From contig JANBPT010000155.1 of the NCBI GenBank assembly GCA_027575765.1, forward strand, positions 8,054 through 65,023: a stretch of 56,970 nt of DNA, given 5' to 3'. The DNA is from Tieghemiomyces parasiticus (lineage: Eukaryota; Kickxellomycota; Dimargaritomycetes; Dimargaritales; Dimargaritaceae). Made by a program: the position numbers and the translations under genes. Under the pieces are notes generated by a model that made no database searches, was not told the DNA's origin, and saw nothing but the letters and a program-made list of their open reading frames with translations. Shown here in pieces: positions 21,347 to 32,211 of this stretch (position 1 is the first letter of the stretch; every line of letters begins with the position of its first letter).

Positions 21347-24300
21347 AACTCTCCCGGGCCGTCGGGGCGGGTCCCCGACCATCGAAGCCCCCCCCCCCTG
21401 CCCTCGCTTTGCACCATCTATTCCCAGCATGACTTTGGTTAATACTTCTCTATCTCTCATGTCGCACCACCCCACCCACGCCTCTCCTCTTCTACTATTA
21501 CTCGTCACATTTCGATTCTCGCTTGCCTGGCCCGTAGATTATCGCGCTCCGACCTTGTCATTTTACCCACTCGCTTCAATGCCATCTACCAGAACCCGCC
21601 CCTTAATATATCCCCAGCTAGTGCAGCAAGGTCTCGTTTGGTATCCATGTGTCATTTCCACCTTTATATCTACCACGGCCCTCTATATTTTCTGCTAGCC
21701 CCATCAAGCTCTGTATTGCACATTTAATAAATTGACTCCCCCCCTTCTACATACTTGAAACACCAGATATTAACGAAGTCATGTGCGCCAGTGACCCGTC
21801 CGGCTCGCCTACTCTTTGGGGTCATTATACGGGGTTGCTTAACACGCAGTGGTATGGCTCCATAGGTCGCTGCCTACACCAGAGAGTGGCGAAATGCGGC
21901 GTAGCCGTGATAAAGAGGCTGCGCTTTCTGGATGACTGTCATGTGCCCGTCACTGGTATGGCAGCTACGATGAGAAGGGGCCTAGCCGCAATCCACTTTC
22001 GTCGCCTGGCTATCTCTGGGCAGCTAAGGTGAAATAATCCACTACCAAGCCGAGGCAGAAGGGCTGTAGTTCGTATCGGCCAGTATATTTCCAGCTGCCA
22101 CAACTTCCGCGCTTCGCTTTCACGGGCCTTGACCGGTGCTACTATTATGTTTGCCGGCGGGCCGCTACTTACCTTTGGCCTGGCGAGACGTGTCGCTACA
22201 CCACGGTACACAGCGTGCGCCCCCTTCCCAGACTTGAATCCAGCCGCCCGGTCGATTTTGCCATGGGACCCGACAACGTACGCCAACCTGAACTATATGA
22301 CATCCATCGAGTAGCGTGTCCTTCCCAATTGTCAGCAATGGCAGTACGCCAAAAAAAATCGGCTGAGCTATGTGACTAAGGCCAGCCCAGGAACTATGAT
22401 ACCACCCAGGCCATTGGATTCAATACCAACCGATTCAGCAGCCTAGCGGCAGGGGGGAGGGACGCTAGCCCATCAAGGCAAGCACAGGCGGAGCCCGGTC
22501 AATCAGACACGTTTATTTCATTGCTGGATCTAGTAGTTCACGCGGCGTCGATGTACACCTCACCGGTCGGATTTGGTGGAGATGGAAGTGTTGTGACCGT
22601 TGAAGTACAACTGTAATGCAGAGGACCCACGACACTGTGATCTACTGGGATTACTTTCATGTCCCCCTTGCCATTGGGTTTTAGTCTGGTACTGCACGAG
22701 ATACCTGTGAAGGTGAGGTTGCGGCTTTGGGGGCTCCTGGCAGGTATGCGGGTGTGACTAGTGCCGCAATCCCACCTCTACGGCTCCTTTTAGGCTTCAT
22801 ACGAGGTCAGAGTTGATATGGGGCTGAGCCCAGCTGGTGGCTCAGTCCGCCCTTCATCCCTCCCTTACATCACTACACGGAGCGAACCGGACTATGCGCC
22901 CGTGAGTTCGATGCCAGCTGTCCTGCTCGCCCCAATCGAGTTTGTTAACAGTGCACTAGGTTAGATGTTAAACGTGGCGCATTCTGTTGCGTGTAAGTGG
23001 TTTGATAATATATGGTTGTTGTTGTTTTGAAGGGAAGGAAGGAAACGTATGGGGCTGGCGGATCACTGTCCACCAACAGAAGGCGAGCAAGTTTGTGGCA
23101 TGGAAAGGCACTGAAAAATTCGCCCCTGCCTTTTATGGGTAGGCTGCAGTATAGAATATCACGCGCGATCCAACGCCCTGTGACTGCCAGCTGCTGCGGG
23201 TGAAGCCTCTTCCAAGCCCCCTACTTTGATTTAGGTGTCGCAAGCTGAATTCCATGCTGATCTATTCCAATATATAAATATATACGTTCTACATATTCGC
23301 TGCATAGAAGCCATCAACCTGGGCCCTTGGTACCATGCTAGGGATCCCGAGAGGACACACAATGACTAGAACCGTAACGGGGTCGGGTGACCCCTGACAT
23401 GGCCAAGCTGGAATAAATAATAGTTCCCGGCGATGACACCAGTGCAGCCTGGTACTGGCCATTAAGTGAGATTGGTGTGTTTAGGATCGGATCGGGTGGA
23501 GCTTGCGAATACGCCTCCGGTGCGTTTGCGCTAATATATCCACATCTGGCCGAATAATGCCAGACTTCCACTGAATTCAACTTAGTTGAACTGGTTACCT
23601 CCATCCCCGATGGGATGTTGATTTTATCGTCCAAGACATAGCGGACGGACGCAGCAGCACGGAAAAAAAATAGCCTTACTAACGATCCGGGGGTGGGGCA
23701 TCAGCCGCTTGGAATTCCTTCTGGTCCTATGGTAATGGCCGTGGCAGAGTTTAAGCTAGGTAGAGGAGGCCGATACTCACCGTTCATCCTGGCCCATGGC
23801 AATGGCTTAGGACACCCCCTCCTGGCGTCCCTTAAACTAGAAGGTTCATCATTTTACTGGTGGTCTTCTACATTGACTGCGCTCATTAGTTACTGACGGT
23901 ACCGCCTCTCTGATGAAGCAGCACGCCAGCGCTCCTGGTATACCACTTCAAGCACCAGTGCCGTATGGCACCACCAGTGAGAAATGGAGGTTGACGCCCC
24001 CTCCTTCATTGACCTACTTGATGACCACAGCTAAGAAAGCATGCTCATAATCACGGAGTGATACCATAGACTCCAAATTGTAGAAGGATGACCGAATGGA
24101 GCCAGTAGCTGATGGCTCGCTCTTTCGTCCACTCCCTCCATAGGGTACACGGTGGCATGTAAGCTGACCTAGTTCCCTCCGTCCCACCCACCAGGATCAC
24201 AAATCCGAAACAGTACTGGCCATGCGCAACCGTTTGAACTTGGTGCCGCTGGCATAGTAATGTCTGTCGCTTGGCTTTGAGGGTGGTGGGGCGTTCGACT

Positions 24301-24568
24301 CAGACTCCCTTGATTACCGTACGCCCATTGCCACCCTGCCCGCCTGAGGTGGCCCACGAACAGCCCCGTTCCAAAGATCGTCGGCCGTCAGGTGCTCCCT
24401 CCTGTCCCCTCCCCGTGTACCTCAATTGAGTTAACCCTCCCCCTCCCCGACTGCTCTCGAGGGGAGGTGGTAGGCGGGCGAGATCGACAGGGGCGAGGGC
24501 AGGGGTAGCAGGTGAAATCTGGTCAGCGGGACAGGCGGGGGGGCGGAGGGAGTCTAGGGCGCCCGCAC
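21347..24568. other. Gene-sparse interval
   Basis: About 3.2 kb of lower-GC sequence after the RAX1-like 3' UTR. The only stretches that look translated are on the minus strand (see 22538-23634) and one near 22290-22190 ending in a good GTAAGT donor. No complete model could be drawn. Confidence 0.45.
22538..23634 (-). other. Two coding-like stretches, possible exons
   Basis: The upstream stretch, 23634-23338, is open for about 98 codons (KINIPSGMEVTSSTKLNS ... SLNGQYQAALVSS). The downstream stretch, 22777-22538, opens immediately after a TAG and runs 79 codons to a TGA (NLTFTGISCSTRLKPNGKG ... TGEVYIDAA) with three cysteines. Both read like extracellular protein, but no start, signal peptide or matching donor was found. 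They may be exons of one secreted-protein gene, remnants, or chance. Confidence 0.2.
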
Positions 24569-24575
24569 TATAAAA
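24569..24575 (+). promoter_or_regulatory. TATA box upstream of glucoamylase
   Basis: TATAAAA in strongly GC-rich sequence, 488 nt before the glucoamylase ATG. A short ORF (24638-24754, 38 aa, hydrophobic start MVVFYSLLPALC) begins 63 nt downstream. A pyrimidine-rich acceptor (TTCTCACTCTTCAG) ends one base before the glucoamylase ATG. A leader intron in the glucoamylase mRNA would explain both; the short ORF would then lie in the leader. Confidence 0.4.
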
Positions 24576-25062
24576 CCGTGGCCCCGGCCGGTCGTCAGCT
24601 GAATGTCATCAAGCCCAGTGACCCACCTCGCTATTCCATGGTGGTCTTTTATTCCCTTTTGCCGGCCCTCTGCAACGCAACTAAACTCTTCCCTGTAATC
24701 ATTCACCCTGCCTCCTTTTCGCTAACCACCTATACATTAAAAATCTACACGTAATCTGTGCCTCCCCTCCCCCTGCGCGGTGCTACACCTTAACCCAGTA
24801 CGGTCGACTCACCATCCGCTATATTTCCACGCCCATTGATATTTTGCACTGTACCGTATCCGTCTATTCCTTCGGATTGGCCCTCATCAGGAACACCAAT
24901 TTGCCTTGTAATTATTTGCAGGTCCCGTAACCCGCCCTTGTCACCCCTATAATAGTAGCCCACCGTGACTATCAACAGCCCCACCTCATAATATTCGCTG
25001 AATCCCCCCCCCCTTCCCTCCACTCTCCCGCTGCGGATAATCCCTCCTTCTCACTCTTCAGT

Positions 25063-26562
25063 ATGAAGCTTAGCCTCCTGTTCGCCGTGACCCAGACTTG
25101 GCTGGCGTGCTCGGCTATTACGCACTTTGAGGACCCGCGCCCGGTCAAACGGGTGCGTCTGGTCAAACAGGGTACGGGAAAGGCAGTGTACCACGTGCCC
25201 CTGGAGGACTACCTTGCGGCCCAGTTTGACCACGCCCTGCTGGGTATCCAGCAGGCCGTCTCCCCGCCCGAGGCCGCCCGGGGTGCCATGCAGGCCTCCC
25301 CATCGCGCGAGCACCCCAACTATTTTTACCACTGGGTGCGCGACACAGGCCTCGTTATGGACCTGGTCGCCGATCTCTACGCCGAAACCAGTGACCAGCG
25401 CGAGCAAGAGCGGTGGGGCACCATTCTGGCCGACCATGCCACCTTCTCCCGTGGGTTGCAGCTGGTCCCCAACCAATCGGGCGGCCCGGGCGAACCCAAA
25501 TTTTACATGAACGGAACAGCTTTCCAAGGAACCTGGGGCCGCCCGCAGAACGACGGGCCGGCCGTTCGTGCTTTCGCCATTACCAAGTATGGCGAGACCT
25601 GGGCGCACCGCGGAGGTGATCTGAGCACCCTGTACCGGCCCGACCTGCCCACTACTACGGTGATCAAGACCGACCTCGAGTACACCGCCCACCACTGGGA
25701 TGACCCCAGCTTCGACATTTGGGAGGAAGTCCGGGGTCGCCATTTTTTCAACCTTTTGGCCTCCCGCAAGGCTCTCCTGGTGGGTGCCGAGCTGGCCGAC
25801 CGCCAGGACGACTCGGGCGCCGCCGAGTTTTACCGTAACCAGGCCGCCCTCATCCGAGACCGCCTAGACTCGTATTGGGACCCCGAGCTGGGCTACGTGG
25901 TCACCAGTCGCAACCGGGACGAGGGAGTCAGCAAGTCCAGTAACCTGGACGTACAGGTGGTGGTGGCCGCCATCCATGCCGGCCTTGACGACGGCATCTA
26001 CACTCCCGAGTCGGACCGTATCCTGGCCACTGCCGACGCCATTACCCGCCGTTTCCAATATCTTTTCCCGGTCAACCAACAGCAGAAGACCAGCGGGATA
26101 GGCCCCGCGATCGGCCGCTACCCGGAAGATGTGTACGACGGCTACGGCGTTAGCATCGGTAATCCCTGGGTCCTGGCCACCGCTTATCTGGCCGAGCTGC
26201 ATTATTATGTCGCGGCCAAGTGGCACCGTGACGGCCACTTCACTCTCACCGCCGTTAACCTATCCTTTTTCCGCCGCGCCTCGCCCACTGTCGCCAGGCG
26301 GTTCGGGGCGGATTCCCTGCGCGATGACAATGTGGGGGTGACCTTCGATACCCACAATGCTGAGTTTAGAGCCATCCTAAAAGAGGTGGGCGCTAGTGGT
26401 GATGGATTCCTTCGTCGTATCCATTACCACTCCCGCGGCGACCTCAACCTCTACGAACAATGGGATCGTGTCACGGGACAGGCCCGCGGTGCAAAGGACC
26501 TCACCTGGAGTTATGCCGCCTTCGTCCGGGCGGTACGCGCCCGCAAGCGCCTGCAGTTGTAA
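25063..26562 (+). CDS. Secreted glucoamylase (GH15)
   Basis: Exo-acting glucan 1,4-alpha-glucosidase releasing glucose from starch or glycogen ends. Single exon, 499 aa, signal peptide about 1-18 (LSLLFAVTQTWLACSA). GH15 (alpha/alpha)6-barrel motifs appear in order: FYHWVRDTGLVMDL (about 88-101), NGTAFQGTWGRPQNDGPAVR, FDIWEEVRGRHFF with catalytic acid Glu221, and LNLYEQWDRVTG with base Glu465, then AKDLTWSYAAF. It ends shortly after the catalytic domain, with no starch-binding module (CBM20 or CBM21), as in yeast sporulation-type glucoamylases. It probably acts on soluble or stored glucan rather than raw starch granules. The start fits the signal peptide and directly follows a likely splice acceptor in the leader. 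Confidence 0.95.
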   Translation: MKLSLLFAVTQTWLACSAITHFEDPRPVKRVRLVKQGTGKAVYHVPLEDYLAAQFDHALLGIQQAVSPPEAARGAMQASPSREHPNYFYHWVRDTGLVMDLVADLYAETSDQREQERWGTILADHATFSRGLQLVPNQSGGPGEPKFYMNGTAFQGTWGRPQNDGPAVRAFAITKYGETWAHRGGDLSTLYRPDLPTTTVIKTDLEYTAHHWDDPSFDIWEEVRGRHFFNLLASRKALLVGAELADRQDDSGAAEFYRNQAALIRDRLDSYWDPELGYVVTSRNRDEGVSKSSNLDVQVVVAAIHAGLDDGIYTPESDRILATADAITRRFQYLFPVNQQQKTSGIGPAIGRYPEDVYDGYGVSIGNPWVLATAYLAELHYYVAAKWHRDGHFTLTAVNLSFFRRASPTVARRFGADSLRDDNVGVTFDTHNAEFRAILKEVGASGDGFLRRIHYHSRGDLNLYEQWDRVTGQARGAKDLTWSYAAFVRAVRARKRLQL

Positions 26563-27000
26563 TGCAAGACCCAATCGGCCGCACATCGGTTGCGTGACAC
26601 TCCCCCCCCATCCCGTGACGTGGCGAGCTATTATCACCATCCTCTCCCCCCATCACGAGGCAAATGCTGTAGTGCCCTGATGTCCCGCTCTTATGAGCTG
26701 AACACTCTCAAGATGACATGACCACCCCTCTGTGGCCATTAAAATCGGGCGGTGGACATGGCTTTATCAGGTTACTACCAAAACAACGTGTCGTCATGAA
26801 AACGGATGCATGGGGAAGAATTACAGAGAGTGTGGGTTGGACGTCATTATAAAAGGGTATCAGATAGAAAGAGTGAAGGAGGCTCATGAGTCGGAGTTAA
26901 GAGGGGGGAAATACAGGCGAGGGCGATCGGAAAGGAAGAGTGAGGAGGAGGGCAGCAAGACATAGTACAGAGTATAGATGATGGTGTGGGCTGCCCTTCG
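26563..27000. other. Convergent 3' flanks, nothing further seen
   Basis: Lies between the glucoamylase stop and the stop of the minus-strand hypothetical gene. Open frames here have no domain or signal peptide. Confidence 0.5.
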
Positions 27001-27702
27001 CTAAAGCGGACGCTGTAAGGCGTAAGGATAGGTGCGCAAAAGTTCTGGATTGGACACGATACGGCGGACGCTGCGGACAGCCGGTTTGGATGCAGGTGGT
27101 GATAAGGACCGCCGCCCCGGCCGGGTCACGGGCGGTTCGACCACGCGGTGTATGTGATGCTCGTGAGTCTCCGTGCGGATGCAGGTTCGGTGCGTACGCA
27201 GGGCCTGGAAGAGCATCGTTTCCCAGTCATCCTTCGCCGCCGCCAGTTCAGGGGCGGACCGGGACCTGCTGAGGGTCTTCGACGCAGGCATCGGGGGTGC
27301 CAAAGTATCCGCCCGACCCGAACGCGGCCGGCCGCGGACCTCTGAGGACGAGGGCGGGAAGCTAGGGTAGGCCGGGCGGGATTTCGAGATTGGTCGGGTC
27401 ACAAGAGTCGCCTCGGTTGGTAGGGTGAGCAGTTCCTTATCGGCTTGGAGTCGGGGAAACGGTGCCGGGCTGAGCGGTTCGGGGCGCAGCGGGCAGTGCC
27501 GGACCTCTCCGCCCTTCTGGACGGTCCAGTCAATGGGCACCACCGCGACGGTCGGGTGGAAAGTAACCCCGAGACGCGACCTGCGGCACCGCTTGTGCGG
27601 GCGCATTTCCAGGCCGTCCACTTCGACTGTGGCAAACCGATTGCTGGCCGGGCCCTTCAAAGTTAGCCGGTCAATGTTTACGGCGGGTGTAATGCACGCC
27701 AT
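27001..27702 (-). CDS. Basic Ser/Pro/Arg-rich hypothetical protein
   Basis: 233-aa single-exon frame with GC-rich codon use like the housekeeping genes and an ATG at 27702. No known domain recognised. The N-terminal third has a compact conserved-looking segment (RCRRSRLGVTFHPTVAVVPI). The remainder is disordered and rich in Pro, Ser and Arg. Three sites fit the 14-3-3 mode-1 pattern RxxSxP: RSRSAP, RSLSPP and RIVSNP; two of them read S-x-PEL. This suggests a phosphorylated cytosolic regulator, but that is inference. It overlaps plus-strand frames that are shadows. Confidence 0.6.
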   Translation of the reverse strand: MACITPAVNIDRLTLKGPASNRFATVEVDGLEMRPHKRCRRSRLGVTFHPTVAVVPIDWTVQKGGEVRHCPLRPEPLSPAPFPRLQADKELLTLPTEATLVTRPISKSRPAYPSFPPSSSEVRGRPRSGRADTLAPPMPASKTLSRSRSAPELAAAKDDWETMLFQALRTHRTCIRTETHEHHIHRVVEPPVTRPGRRSLSPPASKPAVRSVRRIVSNPELLRTYPYALQRPL

Positions 27703-30700
27703 CCTGGTAAAGTGAAATGGGTCAGTGGGGGGGAGGAGGAGTTAGATCCTCACGTGACGGTTATGCGATTATACAGGCTAGGGTGAGAGGGAGGGGCGGG
27801 GGGAGGGTGCCACGGGAATACAGGTCATGCGACGGGAATCGTAGCGGAGTGTCAATGGTAATGACGCGGGAACTGCCTTAGCAAGTATTAACAACCAAGA
27901 GGGCGTAGACTAGCGATCACAAAACTGAGCGTTGGTAGGTGTAGGCAGCAGGTAAATCACTAGACAGGCGTAGTGGTTTGTGGCGGGTAATTGAGGCGAG
28001 TACTGGTGAGGAAATCAGTGCGACGGAATAGGCAGTAGTAGCGGCGAGCAGGTCATGAAATGCAAAGGTTATTGGTAAGTGAACCAAACCAACAGGGGGG
28101 GCCAGGAGGCACGTCGAGGGCACAATGGCTAACAAGCGTTGGATCAGGGAATAGTGGAGACAAAGTAGGCGAGGAGTCCAGTTGGTTTAAATAGCGATAA
28201 GGCAATGACGGATTGAGTTATCATCTCCAGCTGATGGTGTGACCCTTGTGTGCGAATGAGCTGGACTGGTTGGCAGGAGAATCCAGGGGAGTAGGAGGAT
28301 GAGGAGAGAGACGGCTTGAAGTGAACAGGTTGGCTGGGATAGTGTGGGCCCCCACTGACCCTAACTAAACACCCGGTGGACCGCAGGGCAATCTGTTCCC
28401 GAATCGAATCCCGCACGCCTAGCAGCTCTCACTCCCCTTATCCGCTAGCCAGCTGTTTACATCAGCCGCGAGGCAGTACAGGCCGTCATGGTTCTTACTC
28501 CAACCGCAATGAAGACCCGCCCCCAACCGTCTGGTCCGCTGCCTTCCTTGCATAGGGCACCATCAAGCCTCTTTATCAGGTTGATGGAATTCGTCAGCGA
28601 CATGGAATCAATGAGGACATACTGACAACACAGAAGTGCTGTCGGTCGGGAGTGGTGCTGGGCCGGGTGAATCCAAAACCCTTCGCTATTTCACTGGACC
28701 GCGCCGACTAGGAGGCCTGTCAGCTTAAAGGGTACTGTGAACTCTCACCGCGACTTTCGATCCCTCTTCTCCCAGTGGCTTGGCCATCCCAAACCCGTAC
28801 TACACCAACACTTAAACGCAACCACACAGTTAGTAGGAGTCAAGGAGAGGATGGCTTATACTGACGCGCCTCCCTCACCTCCAAGGAACGCGTGCGAACG
28901 CGCCGATTGAGGGTTGGGCGTCATGGCTGGGTCGAGGCTCCACGATACAGTGTAGAAGCGTTTCCTCCTACGCCTCGGTTCAGAAGACGGTAACAGTGCC
29001 TTCTGGATCCCTGCCGCCGCGAATCCAATGTACTGGCCGACCTTGCGGATTCCCATGCTGGGCCCTGTTCAGCAAACCTTTTGGGACAAGGTGTGCCAGG
29101 TATACAGTGCCGCTGGTCGTACCGTTTCGTCGCTGTTAGAGGGCGAGCGGTGGTGGGTCAAGGTCGTGTGAACATAAAGGTGGCCAGGAACCTCCAGGCC
29201 TGGCCCTAACTAGCTTCGATTGCCCCATGCCTTGGCCGCCGGCAGCCCTACCCAGCCAAGTACCCGACGCAACCCAGGTGTCCAGTCCATAGCCAAGCCA
29301 CTCTGATGTAACATGCACCGAAGCAATCAGCTGTGGGCTACACTTCCGGATTCATCAACGTACCGGCCACCTCGCCCTTGATACTAAACCACCACGAATT
29401 CACGATATCCCCGGTCGTTACCAACGCGGTAGCGGCCGCTGCCGCGCCTCCAATCGCCAATAGCCACTTTCGATTGACTAGGTGGTCAGCACGCTAAGCC
29501 GATGTGATTCTACTTGGCGCATTGGTAGGCCAACACTAGTCCCTATTCTGTCTACCAATTCCTTGACTGCATCATGCACGCGTGGCTAGTCAACGTGCGT
29601 GCATAATGAACCTGCATTGGACGTGACTCAAATCAACGCTTACTAAATTAGCACCCTTCCCCCTTACCTTCATACGTGACGAAGACCCTGGCGTACCCAC
29701 TCCTTGCAGCAATTCCCCTCCCCGCTATCCTGTTCAAGCGGATCATGATGCAGTACAGGCTGTCGAAGGATATCCACCAAGGGGGCTTAACTACCACTAG
29801 GACTAAGCTGAATACAAGATTGGCCTTCACTTGGGTGTCCGCGTCTACAGCCAATGGGCACCTTTTAAAGGTCCATGTTATTGTTTTCGTTTAGAGGCGG
29901 GCGGCTGTGTGGCGGTTAGGATCAGCGTGGGTCGGGCGTTACGATCTCTGCTATATATTCTTTTTTTTTGTTTTATAAAAATCACTACTACCCTTAAACC
30001 CTAACTTGCTAACTACCAAGTCCTGGTCTGATCCTTTGTGGACAGTGGAAGATGTACGGTCGTCCACTGGGCCCTTATGTCGATGATGAAGAGTGCAGAA
30101 AGGAGAGTATGTTTTCGCAAGGCTCAGGTTACGTGGAGCACAAGCCACAGAGGATAAAGCAGCACCCCGTTTCGCCCACGGCTGACCAACACCACGCGCT
30201 ATACTGCCTCCCTTCTAATGGCATCGCTGAATCTTGAGGGGGCCTGATGATTACACCACCCTCCTTACTTAGGGTCAGCCAGGCTACAATTTTCTTGAAT
30301 ACCAGCTTCAGCCTCGCTAATACAACTTTTCATTCAGATTGATTATTTCCTTAATCGTGTTACAAGTCAAACAATCACACCAAGCGGCTCCCCCGTCGCC
30401 GGTCACCGCCGAGTTCTCAGTCACCATTTTCATTATTATTACTTCGGGCTTGGCCACTTTCCCTTAATCATGATGATCAGCCCATCTTATTCACCAGCTC
30501 AATCGGTTTGCCTAGCACTGCTGGCCTCACCTCTCTGCCGCCTACCACTACCGTCAACAGCTAGGCGACGAGGTCCATTTATGGACAGTCCCAGTGTGCT
30601 TGGCTTAGGCAATCGTGCCCCTTATCAGCCAGTGCCATTCGCAATCCATAGAGCCACGGATTACCCGATAGTGCACTAGGTTCTGAGTCGTTAGCTGCGC

Positions 30701-31082
30701 CGTAGATCGTCGCTCAGCAATCATGCACCATGCAGAGCATACCAGTCAAAGACTAAGCAACGTAAGGAAAAGGGCGAGCTATACAGTTGAGTCAATGTCT
30801 AGACAGTTCAGCGGCTGGTCCTAATGGACCCCTTTCACGATGGCAAACAGTGGCCCTCAGTCCCGCTCTAAAAATAAGTAAACAGTTAAGCTTCACTAGC
30901 TACAAATCTCACTTTTTCTATATATATTGAGTTACCTACCACACCGTGCAGCTTTTTTCGAGCACACCCTGCAAAATAGCATGATGCACTTCTAAGCAGT
31001 GATTGGCACAAGCATCGAGATTTCGCCGGGTACACATGTCCCTGCCACCTGTAGGCATTGAAATGGATTATCGTTTCGCACC
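27703..31082. other. Gene-sparse interval with weak short ORFs
   Basis: About 3.4 kb. Candidates worth noting: 29056-28856 (-), a 66-aa basic frame starting MGIRKVGQYIGFAAAG; and 30052-30237 (+), a 61-aa frame starting MYGRPLGPYVDDEECRK, about 75 nt downstream of a TATAAAA element near 29975. Neither has a recognisable domain. Sequence near 29990 contains one TTAAACCCTAAC stretch. Nothing else is supported. Confidence 0.35.
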
Positions 31083-31379
31083 TTATCCACTGGCCATGGC
31101 AATGAGGTACTCGTCGTTTGCCTTCGTGTTCAACGCTGGATATCGACTTTCGGCATGACGTTTTTGCAACGGGTCTCCGTGTGAAACCGCGGCAACTTGG
31201 AAAGGCTTGGTGTTGGGTTTGGCTTCAACTAACGGCCAAGGCAGTTGCGGTATCACGGCCTTACCAAATTTCCCAGAGCTCTGGTGACCTCTGCTACACG
31301 AAGGCCAGTAGATCCCTTCGAATGGGTCATGGGACCAGCCTGGGATTCTAGACGCAGATGCCACTATCTGGGCGTTCAC
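31083..31379 (-). CDS. Possible second exon of a secreted protein
   Basis: A 98-codon frame that reads like protein (SRIPGWSHDPFEGIYW, KFGKAVIPQLPWPL, AAVSHGDPLQKRHAESRYP). The open stretch actually starts after a TAG near 31397 with YCGRFEV, as if at a splice acceptor. Upstream on the same strand, 31599-31465, is a short frame with a signal peptide. Their phases do not agree with the best visible donor (GTAATG at 31468), so joining them is unproven. No family is assigned. Confidence 0.22.
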   Translation of the reverse strand: MNAQIVASASRIPGWSHDPFEGIYWPSCSRGHQSSGKFGKAVIPQLPWPLVEAKPNTKPFQVAAVSHGDPLQKRHAESRYPALNTKANDEYLIAMASG

Positions 31380-31464
31380 TTCGAAACGGCCACAGTACTA
31401 TTGTAGTCGAGGGCCCAAGGGGAGGGGAGGAGATATCTGGGAGGGAGCGAGGATAAATCCAACA

Positions 31465-31599
31465 TTACGAGCAAGTGGTTAGAATTATCATTATGGTTTC
31501 GGCAAAGACTTGATTGGGACAAGCTATACATATACGAAAGGTGGCCGCCAGAACCAGGATGAGAAATCCGACTGACTGGATAGGTACCGCCCCCTCCAT
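31465..31599 (-). CDS. Short ORF with signal peptide (44 aa), possible first exon
   Basis: From the ATG at 31599: a hydrophobic core VGFLILVLAATF and a likely cleavage near the CIAC that follows, then a short tail with three cysteines in total. A GTAATG donor sits just before the stop, which fits a first exon. The candidate partner is the open frame at 31379-31083, but phases differ. Confidence 0.25.
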   Translation of the reverse strand: MEGAVPIQSVGFLILVLAATFRICIACPNQVFAETIMIILTTCS

Positions 31600-32211
31600 A
31601 GAGTCTACTCGGCTGATCGTAATCTGGGGTTGCCATCGGCCCTCTCCCCTTCGGTTCTAGAAGTATAGGAAGGTGGAAACGCTGACGGTGCTTTTATTCG
31701 CCTTTGGGACGGTGGAGGGGGGCTACTGGGAACACTATTGCATTCCTTGTCCCCCGGTTAGCATGTGGCCCTCCTGGCTGTTCCTTATTGCTGCAGGGAT
31801 TAGATAAAGGTAGGAGGTATCAGGGGGACGCTGCGTTTTTTTCACCAGTGCCTAGCTCCCTTCACACCAGTCGGCCGGACGGATTTCCCGCCCCTCCCAT
31901 TGCCGTGGGTTACCTGGATACAAATGACAGGGCGGGTCAGAAAATGATAACCACCGGCGTGCCCCTAGGTTATCCTGAGAACCGCTATTTTCTCAGCTCC
32001 ATTCAACCGTTTGAGACCCCACCAGGCTTGGCCTCCCGGCTTTCTCTTATTCCTTTCCGCTTCACCTTTCGAAGCAACGTTTTCTGGGACCTTGGACCTC
32101 TCGGACTGGCCACTTATTTTACCCTGTGAAGTCGTTGGTTTCCGTTGCTACCAGCCTTTGCTGCGCCCACCCTCACGTCGACCCCTACGGACACACGCCG
32201 TTGCTTGCGCC

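Noticed and set aside
29985..30010. Telomere-like TTAAACCCTAAC
   Set aside because: Only about one repeat unit; no array, so not an interstitial telomere.
31083..31379. Small guanyl-specific ribonuclease resemblance (EG, WPL and VSHG order)
   Set aside because: Spacing and the catalytic glutamate do not fit; similarity is no better than chance by eye, so no function was assigned.
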